A stretch of 64,000 bases of DNA from Billgrantia kenyensis (GCF_013697085.1 NZ_JACEFT010000019.1:1-64000); one strand, 5' to 3'; positions 26,077 through 34,500 are shown, numbered from the stretch's first letter. The notes: generated by a model not told the origin, from the sequence alone. Program-made: numbers and translations.

Positions 26077-26690
26077 GGCATTTCCCTCCCAACAGGGTCA
26101 ATTACGACCCATCATCCAGTTTGATTTACTTGGCAACCAAGCAACCGCCCGGCTTCGGTATCCCCTCGACGCCTTGGCCGAAGCGCAAGTCGTCGAAACC
26201 GCGCAGCGCAGCATCAAATTGCATGTCATGGGGCCACTGGTTGCCGATGCGCTGTATCCCTTTATACCGCCCCGGGAGGAAGAGGGTTCATGGACCGGGC
26301 AACGATCCACACTCTTTGAGAATTTCAGGTACTTGAGTATCAAAATGACGACAGCTGATCGCACTCGGTGGCGAGCGGTGAGGTGGTGGCGAAACGGACT
26401 AGACGAGTCGACAACCCGCAATTGGACGCTGCATGAACCAGCAATTGGACGCTTACCAAACCAGCAATTGGACGGTGCTGAATACCGGCCACCATTGCGT
26501 GAGGTTGAAGGTGCCGGGCTGCTACGTCGTACCCATCGGCATGCTGTAGGGAGAAGAGCCCGGTAAGGCAATCTCAAGCGAGGCCGCGTTGCGCATGCTG
26601 ACTGGGCAGGAGTCGTTAGCTGCTTCGGTAGCAGAGGATAGAAAATCACTCAGAGAATAATCGCCCTTCATGAACTAGCTGACCGAAACA
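26077..26690. other. Gene-poor stretch beside the restriction operon
   Basis: I find no recognisable gene here. An open frame continues across it on the + strand but resembles nothing I know and runs antisense through the lipoprotein gene, so I do not call it. The only clear structure is the 23-bp tandem repeat at 26418-26486. This is the boundary between ordinary chromosome and the defence operon. Confidence 0.5.
26418..26486. repeat. Three tandem 23-bp units starting GCAATTGGACG
   Basis: Units begin at 26418, 26441 and 26464, exactly 23 bp apart. All share GCAATTGGACG; the first two share GCAATTGGACGCT, and both end in ACCA, while the tails between differ. Spaced copies like these resemble the multiple terminal repeats of some insertion sequences (IS21 type) or a set of protein-binding sites. 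No transposase gene is adjacent. Confidence 0.75.
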
Positions 26691-29600
26691 TCATCTCTTT
26701 ACCTGCTCATTTCGAGCCTTCCTCCCCGCCAGCAGCTTCAGTATCAACAACGCGAACTGCCTCCCCGTCTCCTCATCCTCCAGCAGCGGAATGCTGAGCT
26801 TTTCGTGGTCGCTGAGGGCGTCGAGCACGGCGTCGGTGACCTTCTTCGGGAACAGGCCATGCATCACCTGGTCCTCGCTGTGGTTGCGGACCTGGGCCAT
26901 CACTGCTTCGTCGCGTTCGATGCGGTCGGCAATGCCGTTGGCGAAGTGCAGCTTGTCGTCGTCGCTGACTTCGGCGCCGTAGAGGTCATTGAGCCGGTCG
27001 ATGATCTCGGCCAGGCGTTGCTTCTCGGGGTCGTGTGGCTTACCGGAGCCCACATCGCTGACGGGCTTGAGCGGGCTACCCTCTGCGACTTCCAGGCGTA
27101 GGCGCTTCTCCTCTCGCTTGGTAAGCCGGTAGTGGGTCAGCTCCAACTCGCTGACGTCGATGGCCTCTTCCTCCAGCAACCGGTCGGTGCGCAGCAGCGG
27201 GTAGAGGTGGCGGGCATAGACGCATAGCTGCTCCAGCTCGGGGTCGTCGAAGGTGACGATCTGGCTGAGGAACTCGTAGGTGCGCACGAAGCTCTGCAGG
27301 TTCTTGCGGAACAGGTCGAGCTCGTCGCGGGTGGTACCGGCGTCCTTGAGCTCCTGCTCGGCACGCTTTAGGCCCTTGTCGTCTCCGTTCTGCTCTGCGG
27401 TGTGGCGGGCTTCCTTCCAGGTTTGCAGCTGCTCCAGGGTTAGCTGATAGCGCTGCTTGAAGCGATCCTGGGCGGGTCGGCAGTAATAGCTGAGGCTCGA
27501 CGCCGGGGCCTTGGGGTCAAAGAAGGCCTTGGCAAAGGCTTCCACCTCGGGCCAGTGGTAGATGCCGCTGACGTCCAAACTGCGCTGCAGATCGTAGACC
27601 ACGTTGGGATCGGATACGTCGGCCAACTCCGCCCTACGGTAATAAGGCGCGAAGGCGTCGAGAATCTCCTGTCCGTCGTTGTAGAAATCGAGGATGAAGG
27701 TCTGCTTGCCGGGGAACAGCCGGTTGAGCCGCGAGAGCGTCTGCACGCAGTCCACGCCCTGAAGCTTCTTGTCCACGTACATAGCGCAGAGCTTGGGCTG
27801 ATCGAAGCCGGTCTGGAACTTGTTGGCGGCGATCATCACGTTGAAGTCGTCGGTGTCGAACGCCTCGGCGAGGTCGCGTCCCTTGAGCCCGGGGTTAAGC
27901 AGGCGGCTGGTCTCGGTGACCTCCTCGGAAATTACCTCATCGGCGGGCACGCTGCCGGAGAAGGCCACCATGGGGTGCACGTCGCCGTAGCCCTGGGCCT
28001 GGATGTAGGCCTGCATGGCGAGTTGGTAGCGCACCGCTTCCTGGCGACTTGCGGTGACCACCATGGCCTTGGCCTGGCCATCCAGCAGGTGGCGGACGTT
28101 GTCGCGGTAGTGCTCGACGATCACCTCCACCCGCTGGGCGATGTTGTAGGGGTGCAGGCGCACCCACTTGGCCAGGGTGCGCGAGGCCTTCTTGGAGTCG
28201 ACTTCTTGATCCTCACCCTCGGGATGGGCGAGTTTCCAGGCGGTACTGTAGGTGACGTAGTTCTTGAGCACGTCGAGGATGAAGCCCTCCTCGATGGCCT
28301 GGCGCATGGAGTAGAGGTGGAAAGGCTCGGGCTTGTTGTCGGCGCTGGCCGGGAGGTCCGGATTCGGCGGGCGACCGAACAGCTCCAGGGTCTTGGCCTT
28401 GGGGGTGGCAGTAAAGGCGTAGTAGCTGATGCGCTCGCTGGGGCGCCGTGAGGCCACAGCGGCATCCAACATCACCTCGGCGCTGATTTCGCCTTCATTA
28501 TCCTCTAGCGCCTCACCAGCCGCCGCCAGCAGCGCCTTGAGCTTGCTGGCCGAGCTGCCGGTCTGCGAGGAGTGAGCTTCGTCGGCAATTACCGCGTAGT
28601 TGCCCTCGGCCAATTGAGGTCGCTTGTCCAAGGCGTCGAACAGTGCCGGGAAGGTCTGAATGGTGACGATGATGATGCGGGTGTTGCTGGCCAGCGCCTC
28701 GGCGAGCTGTTCGGACTTGCTCTGGTTGCTAATGTCCCGGGTGATCGGGCAGACCACGCCATGGGCGTGCTCGAACTGATAGATGGTGTCCTGCAGCTGA
28801 CTGTCGAGCACGGTGCGGTCGGTGACTACGATCACCGAATTGAATAGCTTCGTGCCGTCCTCCGCATAGAGGTTGGCCAGCTGGTGTGCAGCCCAGGCGA
28901 TGGAGTTGGACTTGCCAGAGCCGGCACTGTGCTGCACCAGGTAGCGCCGCCCCGGCCCCTCGGCCAAGGTGGCCTGTACCAGGCGGTTGACCACCTCCCA
29001 CTGATGATAACGCGGGAAGATCAGCGTCTCCTTGGTGGTACGCCGGCCGTGGAAGTCCTCGACGGTCTTCTGCTCCATATGCAGGAAGCGGCCGAGCACC
29101 TTCAGCCAGGCGTCCGGGGCGAACACCTGCTCCCACAGGTAGGCGGTGGCGTAGCGCTGCTCATCATCAGGCGGCGGATTGCCGGCACCGCCCTCCTCCG
29201 TGCCACGGTTGAAGGGCAGGAAATAGGTTTCCTTGCCGGCCAGCTTGGTGGTCATTGCCACCTCGGCCTGGCTCACCGCGAAATGCACCAGTGCGCCACG
29301 CTTGAAGGTCAGCAGCGGCTCCGGCTTGCGGGTGACGGGATCCTTGATTGGGCGGTCCTGGCGATACTGGCGCTTGGCGTTCTCCACCGTCTGCTTGAAT
29401 TGGCTCTTGAGCTCGAGCGTCGCGGTGGGGATGCCGTTGACGAACAGCACCAGGTCCAGGCGGGGGTTGTAGCTCTCACCGCCCTTGCCCTTCTCTCGGG
29501 CATTGGGCGAGTAGGAGACCTCCGGCACCACCCGCAGGCGGTTGGCGCGGTAGCGTGCCAGGGTATCCGGGTTCATGCCGTGATCAGGCTGGAAACTGCA

Positions 29601-29894
29601 CAGATCGAACTTCACCCCCGGCACCTTGAAGCCGTGGCGCAGCACCTCTAGGGTGCCGGCCCGCTCCAGCTCGCGCACCACCTTCTGAACGAATACCTGC
29701 TCGGAGGCCTGGGGGTTAGCCTTGCAGAACTTCTCCCAGCGCTCCGGCCAGGCCTCGCGCACGTAGCCGAGCAAGTCCTCGGTGTAGAGCGCCGAGGCCC
29801 GGTCATAGCCGCTGGCCGTACCTGCTTTCCAGCCCCCGGCCACCATGGCCTCGATGATGTCCTGCTGGAAGCGGGCTTCCCTGCTGTCCGCCAT
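26691..29894 (-). CDS. hsdR: Type I restriction enzyme, R subunit
   Basis: A 1067-residue motor and nuclease subunit, full length for the family. The PD-(D/E)xK nuclease is at about residues 145-165 (NPRLDLVLF then TATLELKSQ: D147, E161, K163). The Walker A motif is QHSAGSGKS at about 322-329 and the DEAH helicase motif II is ADEAHSSQTGSS. The C-terminal helical part ends NEQVKR. It cleaves unmethylated DNA after ATP-driven translocation, together with HsdM and HsdS. It is separated from the DUF3800 gene by 337 bp that contain a structured RNA and probably has its own promoter or read-through from upstream. Confidence 0.95.
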   Translation of the reverse strand: MADSREARFQQDIIEAMVAGGWKAGTASGYDRASALYTEDLLGYVREAWPERWEKFCKANPQASEQVFVQKVVRELERAGTLEVLRHGFKVPGVKFDLCSFQPDHGMNPDTLARYRANRLRVVPEVSYSPNAREKGKGGESYNPRLDLVLFVNGIPTATLELKSQFKQTVENAKRQYRQDRPIKDPVTRKPEPLLTFKRGALVHFAVSQAEVAMTTKLAGKETYFLPFNRGTEEGGAGNPPPDDEQRYATAYLWEQVFAPDAWLKVLGRFLHMEQKTVEDFHGRRTTKETLIFPRYHQWEVVNRLVQATLAEGPGRRYLVQHSAGSGKSNSIAWAAHQLANLYAEDGTKLFNSVIVVTDRTVLDSQLQDTIYQFEHAHGVVCPITRDISNQSKSEQLAEALASNTRIIIVTIQTFPALFDALDKRPQLAEGNYAVIADEAHSSQTGSSASKLKALLAAAGEALEDNEGEISAEVMLDAAVASRRPSERISYYAFTATPKAKTLELFGRPPNPDLPASADNKPEPFHLYSMRQAIEEGFILDVLKNYVTYSTAWKLAHPEGEDQEVDSKKASRTLAKWVRLHPYNIAQRVEVIVEHYRDNVRHLLDGQAKAMVVTASRQEAVRYQLAMQAYIQAQGYGDVHPMVAFSGSVPADEVISEEVTETSRLLNPGLKGRDLAEAFDTDDFNVMIAANKFQTGFDQPKLCAMYVDKKLQGVDCVQTLSRLNRLFPGKQTFILDFYNDGQEILDAFAPYYRRAELADVSDPNVVYDLQRSLDVSGIYHWPEVEAFAKAFFDPKAPASSLSYYCRPAQDRFKQRYQLTLEQLQTWKEARHTAEQNGDDKGLKRAEQELKDAGTTRDELDLFRKNLQSFVRTYEFLSQIVTFDDPELEQLCVYARHLYPLLRTDRLLEEEAIDVSELELTHYRLTKREEKRLRLEVAEGSPLKPVSDVGSGKPHDPEKQRLAEIIDRLNDLYGAEVSDDDKLHFANGIADRIERDEAVMAQVRNHSEDQVMHGLFPKKVTDAVLDALSDHEKLSIPLLEDEETGRQFALLILKLLAGRKARNEQVKR

Positions 29895-30065
29895 GTGTTC
29901 CCCTGCGTCTGGCGTAATTATGCGTAACAGCCTAGCGCTTCAGGGATGCAAGGAGAAGGCTACTTAGGCCGGTACCTCGTCCAGGGGGCGCTGCGCCCCC
30001 CATCGCCGGAAGAGCCCATTCCCATGCTATCGACGCCCGCTGGATCAGGCAGCAGCGCTGACCAG

Positions 30066-30118
30066 AAGAAAGTAACCCCCCAAGGGGCGCATCCATGAGA
30101 GGCGTGGGGGGTGTTGTT
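30066..30118 (-). ncRNA. Small structured RNA C (AbiF/DUF3800-associated family)
   Basis: The minus strand can fold with the 7-bp stem ACCCCCC (30106-30112) and GGGGGGU (30075-30081), closing a 24-nt interior, followed by the U-rich UUACUUUCUU. Leader CAACAAC precedes the stem. The interior ACGCCUCUCAUGGAUGCGCC lines up base for base with RNA B and shares CUCUC-NN-GGA with RNAs A and B. A promoter-like TTGGCC-18-TACTAG lies just upstream. It is between the DUF3800 stop and hsdR. Ends are estimates. Confidence 0.7.
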
Positions 30119-30124
30119 GACCAG

Positions 30125-30154
30125 CTAGTAGGCTGATTGCCATGGCTTGGCCAA
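30125..30154 (-). promoter_or_regulatory. Promoter-like sequence for RNA C
   Basis: On the minus strand, TTGGCC (30149-30154) and TACTAG (30125-30130) are 18 bp apart, placing the transcription start about 7 nt before the ACAAC-ACCCCCC start of the RNA. The inverted repeat GCTGATTG/CAATCAGC (30132-30139, 30152-30159) overlaps it and could be an operator. Confidence 0.45.
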
Positions 30155-30171
30155 TCAGCTAACATACAAGC

Positions 30172-30232
30172 ATGGATTGGGAATGCCCGATCGGCAAGGG
30201 GCCTCGGCGAATGCGTCGGGGCCTTTTGTTTT
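30172..30232 (+). ncRNA. Candidate plus-strand small RNA facing the DUF3800 gene
   Basis: TTGCCA (30137-30142) and TAACAT (30160-30165) are separated by exactly 17 bp, and a strong intrinsic terminator ends at 30232. This would give a transcript of about 60 nt with no start codon of note. Its end abuts the stop codon of the DUF3800 gene on the opposite strand. It is divergent from RNA C, and the two promoters share the dyad around 30132-30159. No homologue is known to me. Confidence 0.5.
30200..30232 (+). terminator. Intrinsic terminator of the plus-strand transcript
   Basis: The stem GGCCTCGGCG/CGTCGGGGCC (10 bp with two G-U wobbles, loop AATG) is followed by TTTTGTTTT. There is no annotated gene on the + strand just upstream, which argues for a small RNA. 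Confidence 0.8.
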
Positions 30233-30975
30233 CAGGGATATACCTTCAACCCCCAGCCGCGGACCTGTCCAGCACGGCTACGCCGAAACTTGGCTTCCAA
30301 GATCTCGAAAGCCCGATTTGGTTGATCCGGGTTCAGCAGGTGGCGACCGATGGGACGCGCGACCATATCAGCCAGCTGCAAACCAGCCGAGTTCACCTTC
30401 TTGTTGGCCATGACGATATCCAGGGTATCTCCCAGCCCCTCTACCCGTGACTGATCCTTGATACGCCGGAATTCCAACTCCAGCGCTTGATCTTCTTGCA
30501 GCCCTCTCTGCTCGAAGACGACATGGGTCAGTTGACCTCGCTGCCGAAGCCCTTGCAGCTCCATGAAGACGCGCTCCAATCCGAACTCCATGGCGACATG
30601 GTATGGGTTTCCATCCACACCATGTCGCTGGGAGAATGCTTCTTTCATGATGCAAGTGGCCACTAAGATGAAGGGAGCCGTTTCGATGATCCTCGATAAC
30701 TCCTCCATGAAGCGGTGTCTGACATTCGGGTTAAGAAGAATATCGAAAGGCTTTCTTGCTTTCCGGATCTCCGCCTCGTGGAGGACCACCATGTCATGAC
30801 CGAAGTAGCGAAACTTCAGCTCCTGTATTTTCGGCACGATCTGTGTCAGGTAAGCTTGTTTGTGGATGATACAAAATGCCAACACGAACACTGGATAATC
30901 AGGATTGATGTTCTTCAGCCCATGATCACCACTCTCATCCACGTAAACAATATACTCTCCGAAATCACCCATCAT
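30232..30975 (-). CDS. DUF3800 domain protein
   Basis: A 247-residue protein with the two DUF3800 hallmarks: the N-terminal IVYVDESGDHG and the C-terminal LQLADMVARPIGRHL, whose Asp residues are thought to form an RNase-H-like metal site. A nuclease role is predicted for the family, and members are found near defence genes and small RNA motifs; the biochemistry is not established as far as I know. ATG at 30975 overlaps the stop of the GIY-YIG gene (ATGA), so it is translationally coupled to the hsdS unit. RNA C and the plus-strand RNA candidate lie right behind it. Confidence 0.9.
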   Translation of the reverse strand: MMGDFGEYIVYVDESGDHGLKNINPDYPVFVLAFCIIHKQAYLTQIVPKIQELKFRYFGHDMVVLHEAEIRKARKPFDILLNPNVRHRFMEELSRIIETAPFILVATCIMKEAFSQRHGVDGNPYHVAMEFGLERVFMELQGLRQRGQLTHVVFEQRGLQEDQALELEFRRIKDQSRVEGLGDTLDIVMANKKVNSAGLQLADMVARPIGRHLLNPDQPNRAFEILEAKFRRSRAGQVRGWGLKVYP

Positions 30976-31943
30976 TCAGCTCCATCCCTGCCCTCTTCTC
31001 CTTCTCCGCCAGCGGCAGCGGCAGCGCTGACCTGCTGATCCTGCCACTCGCCGTAGGTCATGCCGCTGCCTTCGCCCTTCCATGAGGTCCGTCCGTTGGC
31101 ACTGCGGCCAGAGATGACCGCGGCGGCGGCACTGGGACTGCTGAAGCTCTGATCCTCGTTGAATACTCTGGGACCATCACCGTTCTCTGCCAGGACCCCG
31201 TCTTCGCAGAGCTGATTGTAGAGGCTCTGGTAGCCCCGCTCGGTGCCGACCCAGCGACCCCGAGCCAGGGAGCCCTTGAAGACGTAGAACTCGCCGTCGA
31301 TCTCCTGGCCGGTGGCGCTGATGCCGTGCCGTGGCACCTCCAGAATGAAGCGGGGCGAGGCCTCTGGAACTGCCGCCGGCGCTGCTTCCGCCACCCGTGA
31401 GGGGCGCGAGGTCTCGCGCAGAAAATCGAACCCCAGCACCGGCAGTACGGTACGGATCTGCTCGACGAAGAACGCCATATCGGCGCGGTCCGACTCGGGC
31501 AGGTTGATGTAATCATGGGCGGTGCCGTTGATCAGCTTGCAGCGGCCGACCTGGCCGGCGTTCTGGATCAGCAGGCTCTCCAGGTACTTCACATGGGCTT
31601 TGGTGAGGTTCTGATCCTTGCTGGTGACCAGGCAGACCTTCTCCCAGAAATCCTTGCCACCCCCCGTGCCTGAAACAACCTCTGGGCGGTTGTGCTGCTT
31701 GAGGCGGGTGCCGACGTCGTCGCTCTCGCCTATATAGACCAGCGGGCGCAAGCTGTTCTCGGGGTCGGGACCAACCAGGAAGTAGATCCCGGTGCGGCCG
31801 CACTCCGGGCGCTGCACCAGCTCGCTAAGTTTCGTGCGCGGGCCAGTGAGCACGTGACCGGTCCAGTTCATGATCTCGGCGGTCAGCAGGCCGTTGGGCG
31901 TGCCGTCCACCAGGAATAGCCGGATGCTGCGTCCTTGCGTCAT
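30972..31943 (-). CDS. GIY-YIG nuclease-family protein with DUF4357 domain
   Basis: A 323-residue protein. The GIY-YIG module (about residues 48-130) shows TGIYFLVG, then LVYIGESDDVGTRLKQH, with the conserved Arg and a later Glu (YLESLLIQNAG). A linker rich in Ala and Pro leads to a C-terminal DUF4357 module (about 255-300: FSSPSAAAAVISGRSANGRT). Such proteins are common within type I restriction operons and may be a nuclease acting on modified or restricted DNA. It overlaps hsdS and DUF3800 by 4 bp each, forming a coupled unit. Confidence 0.88.
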   Translation of the reverse strand: MTQGRSIRLFLVDGTPNGLLTAEIMNWTGHVLTGPRTKLSELVQRPECGRTGIYFLVGPDPENSLRPLVYIGESDDVGTRLKQHNRPEVVSGTGGGKDFWEKVCLVTSKDQNLTKAHVKYLESLLIQNAGQVGRCKLINGTAHDYINLPESDRADMAFFVEQIRTVLPVLGFDFLRETSRPSRVAEAAPAAVPEASPRFILEVPRHGISATGQEIDGEFYVFKGSLARGRWVGTERGYQSLYNQLCEDGVLAENGDGPRVFNEDQSFSSPSAAAAVISGRSANGRTSWKGEGSGMTYGEWQDQQVSAAAAAGGEGEEGRDGAE

Positions 31944-33301
31944 ACCATCTCCGCTCGTGTGGCTTCAGTGGTGGCTGTTGAGCCCGCCGGTGGCTGCCAG
32001 CCGCGGACGTCAATCTTGCCGGTAACAGCAGCGGATATCAGGGCGGAGCGGCGTTCTTTTAACAAAGCTATGTTTTCATGGGACTCGACTAATAGCCCAT
32101 CAACCTGATACGTGTGAGAAACTAGGTGCTTCACGATCTCTGACTGCTCATTTTCCGGGGGGAGATAAAGCCTTAACTGAGTAAAATCGCCACCTGAAAG
32201 ATGTGTCTGGTTGAAGCCATCATCCTTGAAAAGAAGGCTCGGATGACGATCCAAGAGATAAAATAGGAAAAGGGGAGAAGCAGCGACAGGACGTATCCTG
32301 CAAACTCGTTGGTTTACTGCATATAGGTCCGACTGCTCGACAAGGAAAGTTCTGGCTAGAGCCCTTCCATTCGGAAGATCGCTCATCACCATCAGCACAT
32401 CACCTTTGTTGGCTGGGGTAAGGTTCTTGGTGCACCTTTTCACCGAACTCCCATTTGTTGATACAAAACGTGAATTCACGCAAATATATTCGCCATCGGC
32501 ATCTACAAATGGCTCATGGGCTTTTCCCTGTGAAAATTCGACAATGTCTCCTAGTCGCTTTAGCTCCCAATGCGCCGGCACCTCGCCCAGCCACTCCACT
32601 CCGGAGTCCTTCATCGGTACATCGGGATCCAGCCCCTTGGTGACGGCATGGGAGATCACTGCCTGGCGCTTCTCCTTGAGCAGCTCGATCAGCCGCTGCT
32701 GCTCTTCTACCAAGGCGTCGATGCGGGCGGTTTCGTTGTCAAGGAAACTCAATATCTGACGTTGCTCTGCTGTCGGAGGGAGAGGCAACGGACATGACAT
32801 CACGTTACTGGATGAAATTGAGGCTAGGTTGGTGCTCTGCTTGGAGTACAGATAAAAGTAGGACCGGGCTGCACTGGAGCGAGTGAACATGGACAGCCAG
32901 TAGGGCAGCAAGTACTGGTTTGGGCGAATTGCAAAGACATGGTTCTGGTGAAGACAGTCAGCAATTTCCCCCTCCCAGACAGTCCCACGCCCAAGCTTGT
33001 CGTTGTCGCCGCCTTCGTTCATCAAAACATCGCCGGGCTGAAGGCGATAACGCTCAACCTCGGACAAGGCAACTGTCACAGTGTTGACCGACGATAGATC
33101 GACATGCCCATCCTGAACGTTAGCAACTCGCAGGTATGGGAGGTCAACCGTGGGCGTATCATCAGAGTAGCTTTTCCCCTTGGCCACCCCACCCTGGATG
33201 GTTGCATACCACCTTAACGGCCCGACCACCCAATGCACCGGCACCTCCCCCAGCCACTCGACGCCTGAGTCTTTGTACTCGGGATACCGTGGAAAGCTCA
33301 T
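31940..33301 (-). CDS. hsdS: Type I restriction enzyme, specificity subunit
   Basis: A 453-residue HsdS with two target-recognition domains. Each half starts with the same repeat (YKDSGVEWLGEVPVHW near residue 10; MKDSGVEWLGEVPAHW near 229) and ends in a conserved coiled-coil (QRQILSFLDNETARIDALVE; NEQSEIVKHLVSHTYQVDGLL). The two variable parts should each read one half of a bipartite DNA site, which cannot be predicted here. The repeated DNA allows exchange of half-genes. ATG at 33301 is favoured by a GAAGGG-type site. Confidence 0.94.
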   Translation of the reverse strand: MSFPRYPEYKDSGVEWLGEVPVHWVVGPLRWYATIQGGVAKGKSYSDDTPTVDLPYLRVANVQDGHVDLSSVNTVTVALSEVERYRLQPGDVLMNEGGDNDKLGRGTVWEGEIADCLHQNHVFAIRPNQYLLPYWLSMFTRSSAARSYFYLYSKQSTNLASISSSNVMSCPLPLPPTAEQRQILSFLDNETARIDALVEEQQRLIELLKEKRQAVISHAVTKGLDPDVPMKDSGVEWLGEVPAHWELKRLGDIVEFSQGKAHEPFVDADGEYICVNSRFVSTNGSSVKRCTKNLTPANKGDVLMVMSDLPNGRALARTFLVEQSDLYAVNQRVCRIRPVAASPLFLFYLLDRHPSLLFKDDGFNQTHLSGGDFTQLRLYLPPENEQSEIVKHLVSHTYQVDGLLVESHENIALLKERRSALISAAVTGKIDVRGWQPPAGSTATTEATRAEMV

Positions 33302-33371
33302 CCCTTCACTCCCTCTCTGCATTCATCACGGCCTCACGCCAGAAGGGCTCGGCAAGCCAACTGCCAGACAC

Positions 33372-33420
33372 AAAAAACCCGCCAAATTGTGCGTCCGAGA
33401 GAGGCATGACGGGTGTGTCA
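33372..33420 (-). ncRNA. Small structured RNA B (AbiF/DUF3800-associated family)
   Basis: The minus strand has the 7-bp stem ACCCGUC (33408-33414) and GGCGGGU (33377-33383), with one U-G wobble, closing a 24-nt interior and followed at once by UUUUU. The interior AUGCCUCUCUCGGACGCAC matches RNA C position by position; an inner stem UGC/GCA here becomes CGC/GCG in RNA C, a compensatory change. It is located between abiF and hsdS. Ends are estimated from the promoter and the U-run. Confidence 0.72.
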
Positions 33421-33426
33421 TCCGAC

Positions 33427-33455
33427 ATGTTGCGATGATGGGCCAGCCATCTCAA
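33427..33455 (-). promoter_or_regulatory. Promoter-like sequence for RNA B
   Basis: On the minus strand TTGAGA (33450-33455), a 17-bp spacer and CAACAT (33427-33432) sit at the right distance to start transcription about 6 nt before the RNA B stem. The -10 match is weak, but the position is equivalent to the much better promoter of RNA A. Confidence 0.45.
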
Positions 33456-33499
33456 CGGCCAGGATCGCTTGCTAAGCGAGTACAATATATGGCAAGAGC

Positions 33500-34420
33500 T
33501 CACGGCCGCGCTTCCTCTCTTGCGTGTGCAGCATCCAGCCAGAACGCCTGTTGCTCCCACTCGGGTGGAAAGCCCATGTGTGTCACATCCATGATGTGCT
33601 GCCCGAGTAGCGTACCTAGCCGTTGCTTCCAGTGATGGCCGGGGCTGATGAGGTCCAGGCAGTAGGCCAGCATCACCAAGGTGTTGTAGATCTTACGCGG
33701 CTCATCGGGATGGAAAAGCGGCACCAGTACAGCAGGTTTTCCGGTGGGTAGCTTCATGGTGACGGTAAAGCGACGGTTCCACACACGGCTATGGTGGGCG
33801 CACAAGTTGCGCACATAGGTAAGGTGACGAATAAAGGCCTTCAGTACGCTCTGGTCGAGCCGATAGGTCTTGGCAATGCTTGCCCGGTCACTGGGGCGTA
33901 ATTGGGTAATCCAGCGCGATAGCAGCCCCATCGACATGACCTCACTCACTGCCCAGATCGGCGGTGTCTTGGGTTGCCGGTAGGTGCTTTGGTAGTGCTG
34001 GATAAAGATCTCATCGGAGCGTGCCACTTCTTTTTCCAGGCTCGCCAGGTGACGAGCGTGCCAGTCTCCTCGTGTGGCCAGTGCCGCGTCCAGGTAAGAG
34101 TGTGGCCCGTAGCGGTGGCCCATCTGGTAGGCCCATTGGGCACGTACGGAGACTTCTATCCGCTCAATGGCATCCAGAAGCAGTAACCGCAGCTCGCGAT
34201 CGAAAACATACAGGTTGAGAACGTCGTTGAACCGAGTGCCGGGGCGAAACTGGTGAGTGTCGTGATCGACCTCAAAGGGCAGCCAGTAGGCGGTCAAGCG
34301 GTAGTAGTTGAGATGGCTTAGGTAGTGGTGCGCCTGCGCATCATCTTCTACCTGCATCCCGCGCGACTTGAGCAGGTCGATTTGCTGCTCGATGGTGGTG
34401 GCGGGCTTAATGAAGTCCAT
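33500..34420 (-). CDS. AbiF-like (Abi_2 family) HEPN-domain protein
   Basis: A 306-residue Abi_2-family protein. The N-terminal motif [12 protein letters not shown] (about residues 39-50) and [27 protein letters not shown] are family signatures. The HEPN RNase motif R-x4-H is at R204-H209 (RNLCAHH). Such proteins cause abortive infection and are predicted RNases; AbiF-type members have been reported with small antitoxin RNAs and as relatives of Cas13 (from memory). Here RNA A ends 14 nt before the start codon, fitting that model. ATG at 34420 excludes an upstream extension that would overlap RNA A. It is inserted between hsdM and hsdS. Confidence 0.9.
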   Translation of the reverse strand: MDFIKPATTIEQQIDLLKSRGMQVEDDAQAHHYLSHLNYYRLTAYWLPFEVDHDTHQFRPGTRFNDVLNLYVFDRELRLLLLDAIERIEVSVRAQWAYQMGHRYGPHSYLDAALATRGDWHARHLASLEKEVARSDEIFIQHYQSTYRQPKTPPIWAVSEVMSMGLLSRWITQLRPSDRASIAKTYRLDQSVLKAFIRHLTYVRNLCAHHSRVWNRRFTVTMKLPTGKPAVLVPLFHPDEPRKIYNTLVMLAYCLDLISPGHHWKQRLGTLLGQHIMDVTHMGFPPEWEQQAFWLDAAHAREEARP

Positions 34421-34433
34421 GCACACCCCGCAC

Positions 34434-34494
34434 AAAAAAGTAACCCGCCGGTTTGAGGGTACTCCGGAGAGCATAGCCTTGGCGGGTATTGTTG
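34434..34494 (-). ncRNA. Small structured RNA A, upstream of abiF
   Basis: The minus strand folds with the perfect 7-bp stem ACCCGCC (34481-34487) and GGCGGGU (34443-34449), a 31-nt interior containing CUCUC-C-GGA, then UUACUUUUUU. The leader CAACAAU matches the leader of RNA C, and the GGGUUACUUU end is shared with it. A second possible hairpin GGGTA/TACCC (34484-34500) competes with the main stem if transcription starts earlier. It lies in the gap between hsdM and abiF and has the best promoter of the three. It is the likely antitoxin partner of AbiF (inference). Confidence 0.75.
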
Positions 34495-34500
34495 CTACCC

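Noticed and set aside
26418-26486. CRISPR array
   Set aside because: Only three units, repeats of 11-13 bp that touch each other with 10-bp tails, and no cas gene in the window.
25790-26566. Protein-coding gene of 258 codons on the + strand
   Set aside because: Its first part is antisense to the lipoprotein gene (which has a lipobox and a good Shine-Dalgarno), it crosses the 23-bp repeats, and I recognise no family in the rest.
30075-30112. Simple terminator of the DUF3800 transcript instead of RNA C
   Set aside because: The stem and U-rich tail could terminate transcription, but the leader, interior sequence, stem covariation and promoter position shared with two other copies show a conserved RNA, not only a terminator. 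A terminator function in addition remains possible.
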